Positions 57,170 through 64,000 of a stretch of 64,000 nt of DNA are shown here, one piece after another (positions within the stretch are counted from its first letter, which is position 1; every line of letters begins with the position of its first letter). The notes below the pieces were generated by a model. It made no database searches. It was not told the origin of the DNA and saw only the letters and a program-made list of their open reading frames with translations. The DNA comes from JAHBNG01 sp039028975 (GTDB taxonomy: Bacteria; Chloroflexota; Anaerolineae; Caldilineales; Caldilineaceae), in assembly GCA_039028975.1 (NCBI GenBank), contig JBCCHB010000062.1:1-64000 (forward strand), given 5' to 3'. The position numbers and the translations under genes are program-made.

Positions 57170-58771
57170 ATGCAAAAATCTTATCTCAACCCCATGACCG
57201 GTCACGGTCCGTTTTGGGAAGAAGCAGATCAGCCTCACCCTAACATCATCTTTGTCAGCATGGACATGGTGCCTGTCGATTTTTATCGAGGGTGGCCGGA
57301 TCGGATCCGACCGCGTACTCCTAATCTGGATAGGCTTGCAGGCGACGGGGTATCCTTTGAAAATGCCTTCTGCACCTCCCCCTTATGTTCGCCGTCTCGC
57401 GCGTCCTACCTAACAGGGCGCTACCCATATATCACCACCAACAGTGAACGGGGCCATGACGGGCATGAAGTGCATCTACGTCAATCTGATATAATCTTCC
57501 CAGAATATTTGAAGGCTATCGGTTATCAGGTGCGCCATGTTGGGAAATGTCATGCTGGCCGCCAAAAGTTTGTGGAGGTCTTTGGTGAAAATGCATCTCC
57601 CTGGGACCGCTGGTCCCCGCCCTGGTATGATGATGATGGATATGCCCTCTTTTTACGGGATCTGGATTTGAAGCGTTTCGAATTTGAAAGAGAGATCTAT
57701 GGTCGTGATCCATCAGGGTATGGAAAAGGAAATTTTTACGGTGGTTGGTTGGCTCCTCAACGGTGTGAGCCGTTCCCTATGGAGGCAACCTATCCCTTCT
57801 ATTTGATTCACAAAGCTCTCGGCACAATGAACGCTCTGCCCAGCTTGAATCAGCCCTTCTATCTCCAGCTCGACTTCTTTGGCCCCCACCAACCTTTTGC
57901 CATTCCTGGGGACATGGCAGAGCGAGAGAGGGAATTACGCGCAGAGCTACACTTGCCAAGTTCTTATCAGGCACTTCTCGATAATAATTTCCAAATTCTA
58001 GAGCCAGAGCCACGGATCTATCGCCTCTACCGCAAGAATTGGGGTTTGCAGGATCCGGAGACGGTCAAAGATTATCTTGTCGCCCACATCCTTCAATTTG
58101 AATTGCTGGATGAAGCACTGGGGCGGCTAATGACTTTTCTGGAGAACCACGGGCTTTATAACGACGCCTGGTTCTTCTACATTGCTGATCATGGCGAGAT
58201 GAACTGTGAAAATGGTCTCATCGACAAGGGGGCCTATTTGAATCCTCGGGTCATGCGCGTACCGATTGTGGTAAAGCCGCCCAGCGAGATTCGTCTTCCC
58301 GAAATCATCGATACGCCGGTTTCACTGCTTGATTTGGCACCGAGCATACTCTCAATCGCGGGCGTGAAGACAGATGCTAGACTGGACGGTGCTGATCTTT
58401 TGACCACGGTTGCGGAAGGAGAGCGAGAAGAAAAACCGATTCTCTGCGACGTTTGGAGCCACACCATGCCCAATCCCTGTATCGGTATGATCTTCCAGGC
58501 GGATAGTGATGGCCAGCGCTATATGTTTACCTACAACGCCAGCGACGAACTAGACGAACTCTACCGGCTGGATGGAAAGGATGAGTTGACTAATCTACTG
58601 TTGGATGATACAGCAGCAGATGTTGCGGCCGAAGCGATCCTCAAGATGGAGCAGGTACTGAAAAAAGATCCGCGCTGGAAATCCTACGCTGCCTTCTTCG
58701 CCTTAGAGTATGCAGAGAAGTTGGGTGCGCCCCAAGGCGAGCGACAGCTCTTTGAAGGCCAAAGCCTTTGA
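57170..58771 (+). CDS. Sulfatase-superfamily hydrolase (formylglycine type)
   Basis: A 533-residue alkaline-phosphatase-fold enzyme. The formylglycine consensus C-x-P-x-R is present at Cys73 (PLCSPSRASYLTGRYP), so the cysteine should be oxidised by a formylglycine-generating enzyme or anaerobic maturase. Metal and substrate residues are Asp32 (FVSMDMVPVDFY), GKCHAG, FFGPHQPF and the late ADHGEM with Asp and His. A single Asp instead of an Asp-Asp pair at the start resembles phosphonate/phosphate monoester hydrolases as well as sulfatases. There is no signal peptide, so it is predicted to be cytoplasmic. The ester substrate is unknown. The first half begins MQKSYLNPMTGHGPFW. It is flanked upstream by tandem repeats, and no sulfatase-maturase gene is in view. 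Confidence 0.88.
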   Translation: MQKSYLNPMTGHGPFWEEADQPHPNIIFVSMDMVPVDFYRGWPDRIRPRTPNLDRLAGDGVSFENAFCTSPLCSPSRASYLTGRYPYITTNSERGHDGHEVHLRQSDIIFPEYLKAIGYQVRHVGKCHAGRQKFVEVFGENASPWDRWSPPWYDDDGYALFLRDLDLKRFEFEREIYGRDPSGYGKGNFYGGWLAPQRCEPFPMEATYPFYLIHKALGTMNALPSLNQPFYLQLDFFGPHQPFAIPGDMAERERELRAELHLPSSYQALLDNNFQILEPEPRIYRLYRKNWGLQDPETVKDYLVAHILQFELLDEALGRLMTFLENHGLYNDAWFFYIADHGEMNCENGLIDKGAYLNPRVMRVPIVVKPPSEIRLPEIIDTPVSLLDLAPSILSIAGVKTDARLDGADLLTTVAEGEREEKPILCDVWSHTMPNPCIGMIFQADSDGQRYMFTYNASDELDELYRLDGKDELTNLLLDDTAADVAAEAILKMEQVLKKDPRWKSYAAFFALEYAEKLGAPQGERQLFEGQSL

Positions 58772-58853
58772 AGCTCCATTTTTAGAACCGAGCTGCATTA
58801 CGGATTGAGGTACAGTTGGAGTCGACTCGTCGGAGAAAGTGAGTGGAAAAGCT

Positions 58854-58882
58854 TGTAGGCCACCTTTGAAAAGTGACCTACA
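58854..58882. terminator. Bidirectional hairpin between convergent genes
   Basis: TGTAGGCCAC and GTGACCTACA (one G-T wobble) enclose CTTTGAAAA. It is located 83 bp after the sulfatase stop and 47 bp before the surface-protein stop. U-runs are weak. Confidence 0.55.
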
Positions 58883-58928
58883 GCATCTATCTGATCATTT
58901 CTACGAAGCAGATGAATCCGGTGCCAAT

Positions 58929-61175
58929 CTACTGGGTATACCCCACATAGTATCCAAATTCACTGTCCTTTCCCACCATTGATTCTGCTCCGATTGGCGT
59001 GTATGAACCTGTAACCGTTGCCGTTAGTCTGGTAGGGCCTGCTTGGGCACTTAGGGTATTGACAAGACATACTGTTTGAGTCTCCCCTGGGGCTAACGAT
59101 GCTGGAAGCGTACAGTAACCCACTCCGCCATTATCAATCACTAGATTCGTGATCGGAACGTTGCCCCGATTGGTTAAACGATATTCGACAGTAAGGATGC
59201 TCCCCGCAGTCGTCCAGACGCCAGGCGGGATGGTCGCAATAGCGCCATTGATCACAATGTCCAGCTCAATGTCAATTCGATGATGACCCGTGTGCCAATG
59301 CCCAATCTGCAGGGGATTGGTGTGATTCGTAGCGGCAAAGACTGACCCAACGTTGTTGAGGTATTGGCTATGCCCTTTGGCGGAACAGGCAGCTACGTCC
59401 CCTTGATTTAGATGAGTCTGTCCGCCACAATCGATTTGGACATTCTCCCCCGCATGGACAGTCACGTTTTGCAGCGCAGCTTGACCGATGTTTGTGGCTG
59501 TATATTGCCAGGTAACATCAGGTAATTTGCTAGCCGTTAACGCTGGTGCACTGCATGTAACTATGATCCGGTCGCTATCTTGATCTGTCAGCTCTTCTCT
59601 CGTCGTCACAACCGTTTCATTGTCAACTTGGAATGACTTCTTGCGATAAATTTTCCCACCTTCATTTTCATCCCGAACGCCGCAGGCTTGCACAGACTCT
59701 AAGTCACTCTTGCTGAACCCTGAAAGCGGCTCGGCTGATGTAGGAGATACAATGTGAACTTGGCGAGTTTCTCCTGGTTGCATGTCGCCCCACTGACAGG
59801 TCATCTGATTCTCTTGGATGAGACAGCCAGCATCAGAGTGGAGGACGTCGATAGCCCAACTGTAGCCGACATGGGTAGGCAGTGAATCAGTCGTTATCAC
59901 GTCGTGGGAAATGGCCTCACCGGTAGCGGTTACCCAGATTGTGAAACCGATGGGTTGGCCTGCCTGGACTTCTTTGGAATCCGCAACTTTACGCGTTTTG
60001 ATACCAGGCTCTTTGATTTCAGCCAGAGGTATTTGAGTCGCCAGGCCGATCCATACAGCACTGACGCCTTTGGGCTGTTCTTGATCAATGGATGCAATCT
60101 GGAAACAGGCATGGGAGTCGCCTCGATTTACATTGATGTTGCTTTTGAAGTTATCAAATTCTCCCTCATCAGAAACCAGCGGGTAGGGTGACGTAGCGGA
60201 ATCAAACGGTATCTGTTTGCCAAGATTATTGGTGAGCAACTCGTTCGGTTTGTCGTTGGATCCGGTTATATAGACAATATCATTTGGACGATGTGCTTCG
60301 TTTGGCAGATACGCTTCAACCCCGCCAACAAACATATGTACATCTAGGGTACGCTCTATTTCGCTATCTGGCGCAAAATCGACGCAGGAGACCTCTGAGT
60401 TGGGACCATTAGGGGCAGTCCGTTTTGCATAGAAGCTGTCAAGACCAAACTGGATGTTCACTTGGCTAAGCGGGCAGGAATCCCCTTCATAGACAACCAG
60501 CAATCCTGCTCCATGTTCAGCATCCTTATTTCCATTGTGAGGGAGAGATTTCAAGTCAGATGTCGTAATACGATAGGTTCCATCGGTTCCATTTAGCGGA
60601 GAGTTTTGTCCTATTAGCTCAGGCATTGATCGATGATATGAATACCAAGTCAATTCTTCCTCTGTCTCCACATCAACATATTTGCGGAACTGGTAGTGAG
60701 CCTGCTCAGCAACCGCCTTGATGATGCTGCCATCCTCTAGCGTCAGGGAGATGGTGTCATCGCCATTGGCGGAAATTTCTTCGGGGCTAGCTGTACCAGG
60801 ATTCAACATAGCATAACGACCAGACCAGAAGAGATGGGCCGCTACCGGAACCCCTTTACGAGGAATTGTCCAAGAACCGCTACCGTTCTGATACATATCC
60901 GCACCGACTGACTCGACACAGTAGTGGCCCCTGGCCAACGTTTGTACATCATGGAGCGCTTCGTCCCGTGGTTCGGCTACGTTTGGCGACTGAGCAAAAA
61001 TTGGGGAAGGGAGCAATCCCATCAGCAGGATGAACAGAACTGCTGGCCATATGATTGATATGAAACGACCATACAAAGCGGATTGTGAGCGGCTTGAACT
61101 CATTACCCTCGGTCCGATTACTCTAGAATCCATTGATAGAGTCTTGCTTGATGAATTTGTGAACGCGTGAATCAT
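58929..61175 (-). CDS. Large secreted surface protein with DUF11/DUF7507-like C-terminal repeats
   Basis: A 748-residue exported protein. Residues 36-62 (SIIWPAVLFILLMGLLPSP then IFAQS) form a signal peptide after an unusually long, Ser-rich, positively charged N-region; an internal Met25 could be the true start. Residues about 75-400 form a Cys-containing beta-rich domain (GHYCVESVGADMYQ...). Three Ig-like segments with DUF11-type phrases follow at about 400-748: VQAGQPIGFTIWVTATGEA, WQYTATNIGQAALQNVTVH and VEYRLTNRGNVPITNLVID. No catalytic site or sorting motif is evident. GAAAGGACAG supports the ATG. It is downstream of a second surface-protein gene on the same strand, separated by a terminator. 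Confidence 0.8.
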   Translation of the reverse strand: MIHAFTNSSSKTLSMDSRVIGPRVMSSSRSQSALYGRFISIIWPAVLFILLMGLLPSPIFAQSPNVAEPRDEALHDVQTLARGHYCVESVGADMYQNGSGSWTIPRKGVPVAAHLFWSGRYAMLNPGTASPEEISANGDDTISLTLEDGSIIKAVAEQAHYQFRKYVDVETEEELTWYSYHRSMPELIGQNSPLNGTDGTYRITTSDLKSLPHNGNKDAEHGAGLLVVYEGDSCPLSQVNIQFGLDSFYAKRTAPNGPNSEVSCVDFAPDSEIERTLDVHMFVGGVEAYLPNEAHRPNDIVYITGSNDKPNELLTNNLGKQIPFDSATSPYPLVSDEGEFDNFKSNINVNRGDSHACFQIASIDQEQPKGVSAVWIGLATQIPLAEIKEPGIKTRKVADSKEVQAGQPIGFTIWVTATGEAISHDVITTDSLPTHVGYSWAIDVLHSDAGCLIQENQMTCQWGDMQPGETRQVHIVSPTSAEPLSGFSKSDLESVQACGVRDENEGGKIYRKKSFQVDNETVVTTREELTDQDSDRIIVTCSAPALTASKLPDVTWQYTATNIGQAALQNVTVHAGENVQIDCGGQTHLNQGDVAACSAKGHSQYLNNVGSVFAATNHTNPLQIGHWHTGHHRIDIELDIVINGAIATIPPGVWTTAGSILTVEYRLTNRGNVPITNLVIDNGGVGYCTLPASLAPGETQTVCLVNTLSAQAGPTRLTATVTGSYTPIGAESMVGKDSEFGYYVGYTQ

Positions 61176-61362
61176 TTTTCTGTCCTTTCAAAGATAGATT
61201 GGTAAGATACTTGATTGGGATTGTTGGGAAATCCTCTCTGCTCTCAGTATGGTGAACCGGCGACGAGGAAGCGATGTGAGAGCGACGAGAGAGCGTCGGA
61301 AGAGCGTCGAGAATAAGCTAGGCAAGAGGTTGTAATCGTTGATAGAGAGAAAAATGAACACA

Positions 61363-61392
61363 AAAAGAGGATGACGCTAGCCACCCTCTTTT
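61363..61392 (-). terminator. Rho-independent terminator after the DUF7507 protein gene
   Basis: AAAAGAGG and CCTCTTTT enclose a 14-base loop, with A-runs on one side and T on the other, so it can work in both directions. It lies 76 bp past the stop of the minus-strand gene ending at 61468 and about 190 bp before the next minus-strand start. Confidence 0.7.
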
Positions 61393-61467
61393 ATACTGCC
61401 TATATATTTGTCATTTCTGCCCAGCCCGATGGAAGGCTAGATAAGCCGTAGGTGCGGTTTGTATCGG

Positions 61468-64000
61468 CTAATGATTGACTAACGGTAGGTAGATGGCAGT
61501 AAATTGTTGAAGTTGATCCATAATCCCAGCATCCCAGGTCTGATCGAGCAGTTGTCCCTCAGGATTGATGCGGAAGTAGTGGGTGCGAGCCTGGTTAGGG
61601 TCAGGCGCCCACTCTCCCACAGCATCGTTATCTAAATTTTCATCAACTCCTTGATTGGCCTCTTCCCAAAGCCCTGAGAATTTATCAAAGAGTAGATAGT
61701 AGTCGCCTGGTTCTAGCTGGGTGAAGCGATAGGTACCATTGGGATCTGTAAATAATGTATTGACTTTATTCCCGTCGCTATCATAAAGACTTACAGGCAT
61801 CCCCGATAGACCAATTGCCTTTGGACTTGCAGCAGAAACCCCATTGCCACTTGGTTGATCTGCATTGTAGACAAGACCGCCAATTTCTTGATGGTCATAA
61901 CCGTGGTAGAAGACCACATCTTCGGTACGGACTGGTGTTCCACTCTCTGCTTCTACACCCTGAACCACAATCACTTGGTTTTGTTCCGCTACTGTCACTG
62001 CACGAGTGGCTGTACAGATAACCGACTCACCTGCTGGTAGTTCGCTTGTTGGGCAGGCAAGGGATTCACCCTCATTATCACTGACTGTGGATCCTTTGAC
62101 CCGAGCCGTTATATTTTGTAGAGTCGTTGAACCTTTATTGGTAAGGGTGTAGGTCCAAAAAGCTTGTTGACCAACCGGTAACATAGCGGCTTGGAATGAG
62201 TGAATCGGTGCTTCATTCAGTGCAATTGCGATACGAACGGTGTCAATGGGCGTTGCGGCAACCGTTGCAGTCACTTCCGTGCCCTCATCGACTGATTTGG
62301 CGGTGACCTGGATTGCTTTGGCATATTCCGCCTCAGGGCCAGAGGCTGGACAGGAAATGTTCTCTCCAGGTGATAGATCACTCTGGCCGAAGCAATTGAC
62401 GATTACTTCGTTGCTGGCGTGAAAGACCAGGTTGGAGAGTGGCACACCACCTGTATTGGTTACGGTATAGGTCCAATCCATGGTGGAACTCTTCTCCAAC
62501 TTTACAGCGGCTGCCTCTCCAAAATAGTGGCTGGGATCTTCATCGTTGACTGCGGCGCTACCATCGACGGGTAGGCCGCTGACTTTACCGATATTCTCAT
62601 ACTGGCCTACAGCAGCAACACCGCTTGCTCTACAAGTCATGCTCTCATCGATATCCAGCGTACTCTGCGGGCAAAAGATGGTCGCGACCTTGTCATCCGT
62701 TACCACAACGTTTGTTAAATCAATGTTACCGATGTTCGTTACTAGGTAGGTCCAGTAGACAGGGTAACCCGGTTCAATGGTAGGACCAGGCACATTATCG
62801 GCATCTTCAGGGGCTTGTCCAGCGCCGTTGGTAAATTTTTCGATGTCGACTGCCGGTCGCGTGCCATAGTAATGGCTAGGATCCGTATCGGTAACGTTGC
62901 GGCTGCCATCAACAGGCGATGCAGTGACAATGCTATTGTTTGCATACTGGCCTAAAGTTGCGGTTCCAGACTGGATACAGGTCATGGATTCGCCCACAGC
63001 AAGTCTGTCCTGAGGGCATTGGATATGCCCCTCTTTGTCGTCGGTGACTTGTACATTCTGTAAGTCAAGCTGACCGATATTACTGACGACGTAAGACCAG
63101 GTTACCTGTAACCCTTCCCGAATATAAGGGCCAGGTCTACTGTCGGCGTCCTGGGGCGCTTGTCCTGGGCCATTGGTGGTCTTTTCAATATCAACACGAG
63201 CCGTGCGTGCGTGGTAGTGGCTGGGATCGCTATCGGTAACATCCGGCTGACCATCAATCGGCGTACCAACGACGGTACTCATATTGACGTAGTCGCCAGC
63301 CACTGCCATACCCGTTGCCACACAGGTCATCGACTCATTGACCTGCAGTGTGCTTTGGGGACAGGTAATAACACCCTCTTTATCATCGGTGACTTGCACG
63401 TTCTGTAGGGCAATTTCACCACTGTTCCGAACCACATAGCTCCAGGTAACTTGGTCACCGACTTTGATATAAGGGCCAGGACCAATGTCGGCATCCTCAG
63501 GTACCTGGCCAGGACCACTGGTCGCCTTTTCTATATCGATATTGGGAATCAAATCGGGCATCAATGAGGCGCAGGCTAGTCCTTCTACATCGATGGCTGG
63601 CCCATCAAATTTGAATAGCTCAGTAGCCAGAATTGGGTCACTTGCACTAGAGGCAGAAGCATAGTGGATCTCAAAGAGTCTATTACCATATTGATTGCCG
63701 TCAACATTTTCCCCTGTGCTGCCAATGAGCTTGCGGAGACCATTGGCATTCCAAAAGGCAAACCCTTCTATATCCTCTATAGTTTTCTCTAGATTGGCTT
63801 GACTCTTAATGATACCAATTCGGTTAAAGACGCCACTTTCCATATCGATAGTGACCAAAGTCGACCCCTTACCGCGATTGTTGGCTAGGCCTAGCAATTT
63901 GGGTGGTGATGAGCCATCTGGACCAAAATCAAAGAGTAAGTCGTCGATATCGAGCAGAGGAGCTTGAAGATGGCTATCCTGCAGAACGAGATGGTCCTGT
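61468..64000 (-). CDS. DUF7507-repeat surface protein with SdrD_B domain (partial)
   Basis: A large extracellular protein whose start lies beyond the window; the frame stays open to position 64000, so the TTG at 63897 is not a real start. The visible part has an upstream segment on anchor or metadata-like sequence (DIEGFAFWNANG, DVEGLACASL). Three near-identical 110-residue DUF7507 Ig-like repeats follow (QVTWSYVVRNSGEIALQNV, QVTDDKEGVITCPQ, SDPSHYHA). Two further diverged repeats come next. An SdrD_B/Cna-B-like domain then carries GGLVYNADQ and DPNGTYRFTQLEPGDYYLLF. The C-terminus ends in AIYLPLVNH, a tail I associate with secreted proteins of Chloroflexi. The two-Cys pattern in each repeat suggests disulphides. 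Probable role: cell-surface or filament structural protein. Confidence 0.85.
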   Translation of the reverse strand, partial: QDHLVLQDSHLQAPLLDIDDLLFDFGPDGSSPPKLLGLANNRGKGSTLVTIDMESGVFNRIGIIKSQANLEKTIEDIEGFAFWNANGLRKLIGSTGENVDGNQYGNRLFEIHYASASSASDPILATELFKFDGPAIDVEGLACASLMPDLIPNIDIEKATSGPGQVPEDADIGPGPYIKVGDQVTWSYVVRNSGEIALQNVQVTDDKEGVITCPQSTLQVNESMTCVATGMAVAGDYVNMSTVVGTPIDGQPDVTDSDPSHYHARTARVDIEKTTNGPGQAPQDADSRPGPYIREGLQVTWSYVVSNIGQLDLQNVQVTDDKEGHIQCPQDRLAVGESMTCIQSGTATLGQYANNSIVTASPVDGSRNVTDTDPSHYYGTRPAVDIEKFTNGAGQAPEDADNVPGPTIEPGYPVYWTYLVTNIGNIDLTNVVVTDDKVATIFCPQSTLDIDESMTCRASGVAAVGQYENIGKVSGLPVDGSAAVNDEDPSHYFGEAAAVKLEKSSTMDWTYTVTNTGGVPLSNLVFHASNEVIVNCFGQSDLSPGENISCPASGPEAEYAKAIQVTAKSVDEGTEVTATVAATPIDTVRIAIALNEAPIHSFQAAMLPVGQQAFWTYTLTNKGSTTLQNITARVKGSTVSDNEGESLACPTSELPAGESVICTATRAVTVAEQNQVIVVQGVEAESGTPVRTEDVVFYHGYDHQEIGGLVYNADQPSGNGVSAASPKAIGLSGMPVSLYDSDGNKVNTLFTDPNGTYRFTQLEPGDYYLLFDKFSGLWEEANQGVDENLDNDAVGEWAPDPNQARTHYFRINPEGQLLDQTWDAGIMDQLQQFTAIYLPLVNH

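Noticed and set aside
57170..58771. Sulfatase as part of a cylindrospermopsin-like sulfate chemistry
   Set aside because: It lies over 5 kb from the cluster, beyond an opposite-strand gene and a two-component system. No sulfotransferase or APS kinase is present in the cluster.

Overview
The window looks like chromosomal DNA of a Chloroflexota-type bacterium (Anaerolineae/Caldilineae-like). This is inferred from gene content and style, not from a marker-gene search. The cues are a collagen-like secreted protein with dockerin/EF-hand-like inserts, a DUF5107 lipoprotein, a TPR/TolB-propeller protein, a CtpB-like S41 protein with the lysine replaced by Thr, DUF7507/SdrD surface proteins ending in an IYLPLV-type tail, and a Rex repressor next to rsmG. 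Many short dispersed inverted repeats lie between genes. There is one tRNA gene (Arg, anticodon TCG). I see no rRNA, CRISPR array, prophage or intact insertion sequence.

Layout. 0-3.1 kb: a secreted collagen-like protein whose 3' end looks chimeric with unrelated GC-rich sequence. 3.6-10 kb: an MGDG-synthase-like glycosyltransferase, a Ca2+/cation antiporter, a hybrid histidine kinase and a pentapeptide-repeat membrane protein. 10-19 kb: tRNA-Arg, a DUF5107 lipoprotein, a TPR/propeller protein and a three-gene operon (aminotransferase, ThDP enzyme, SDR). 19-28 kb: housekeeping and regulatory genes (DtxR-type regulator, rsmG, rex, OmpR-type regulator, S41 protein, RidA-like, WYL regulator, alpha/alpha-toroid protein, VOC protein).

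28.8-51.5 kb is the main find: a seven-gene, same-strand biosynthetic cluster. Gene order is amidinotransferase of the CyrA/SxtG kind, NTF2-like protein, FAD-linked oxidase, NRPS-PKS hybrid (A-PCP-KS-AT-KR-ACP), PKS (KS-AT-DH-KR-ACP), PKS (KS-AT-inactive DH-ACP-TE), and a P-type ATPase without the CPC motif. The opening logic matches that of the cyanobacterial guanidino toxins: an amidinotransferase makes a guanidino acid, and an A-PCP loading unit starts a polyketide from it. The rest differs, with only three extension modules, an on-line thioesterase, and none of the known cylindrospermopsin or saxitoxin tailoring genes. If the starter is guanidinoacetate and all three ATs use malonyl units (each has HAFH), the chain would be a guanidino-hydroxy-enoyl-beta-keto acid of eight chain carbons. 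The guanidine is placed to cyclise onto the enone, so I regard this as a candidate undescribed small guanidino-polyketide pathway.

51.5-64 kb: a nucleotidyltransferase-fold protein, two membrane proteins (one ABA4-like), a NarL-type two-component pair, a sulfatase-superfamily enzyme, and two large secreted surface proteins. The last one runs off the window end. Three repeat families stand out: a MITE-like element with CAGAAAAG-type ends (about 12.7, 15.2 and 21.9 kb), an 84-bp hairpin element present twice (8.6 and 54.1 kb), and elements built on a GACGGGCTAC core (19.0 and 56.8-57.1 kb).
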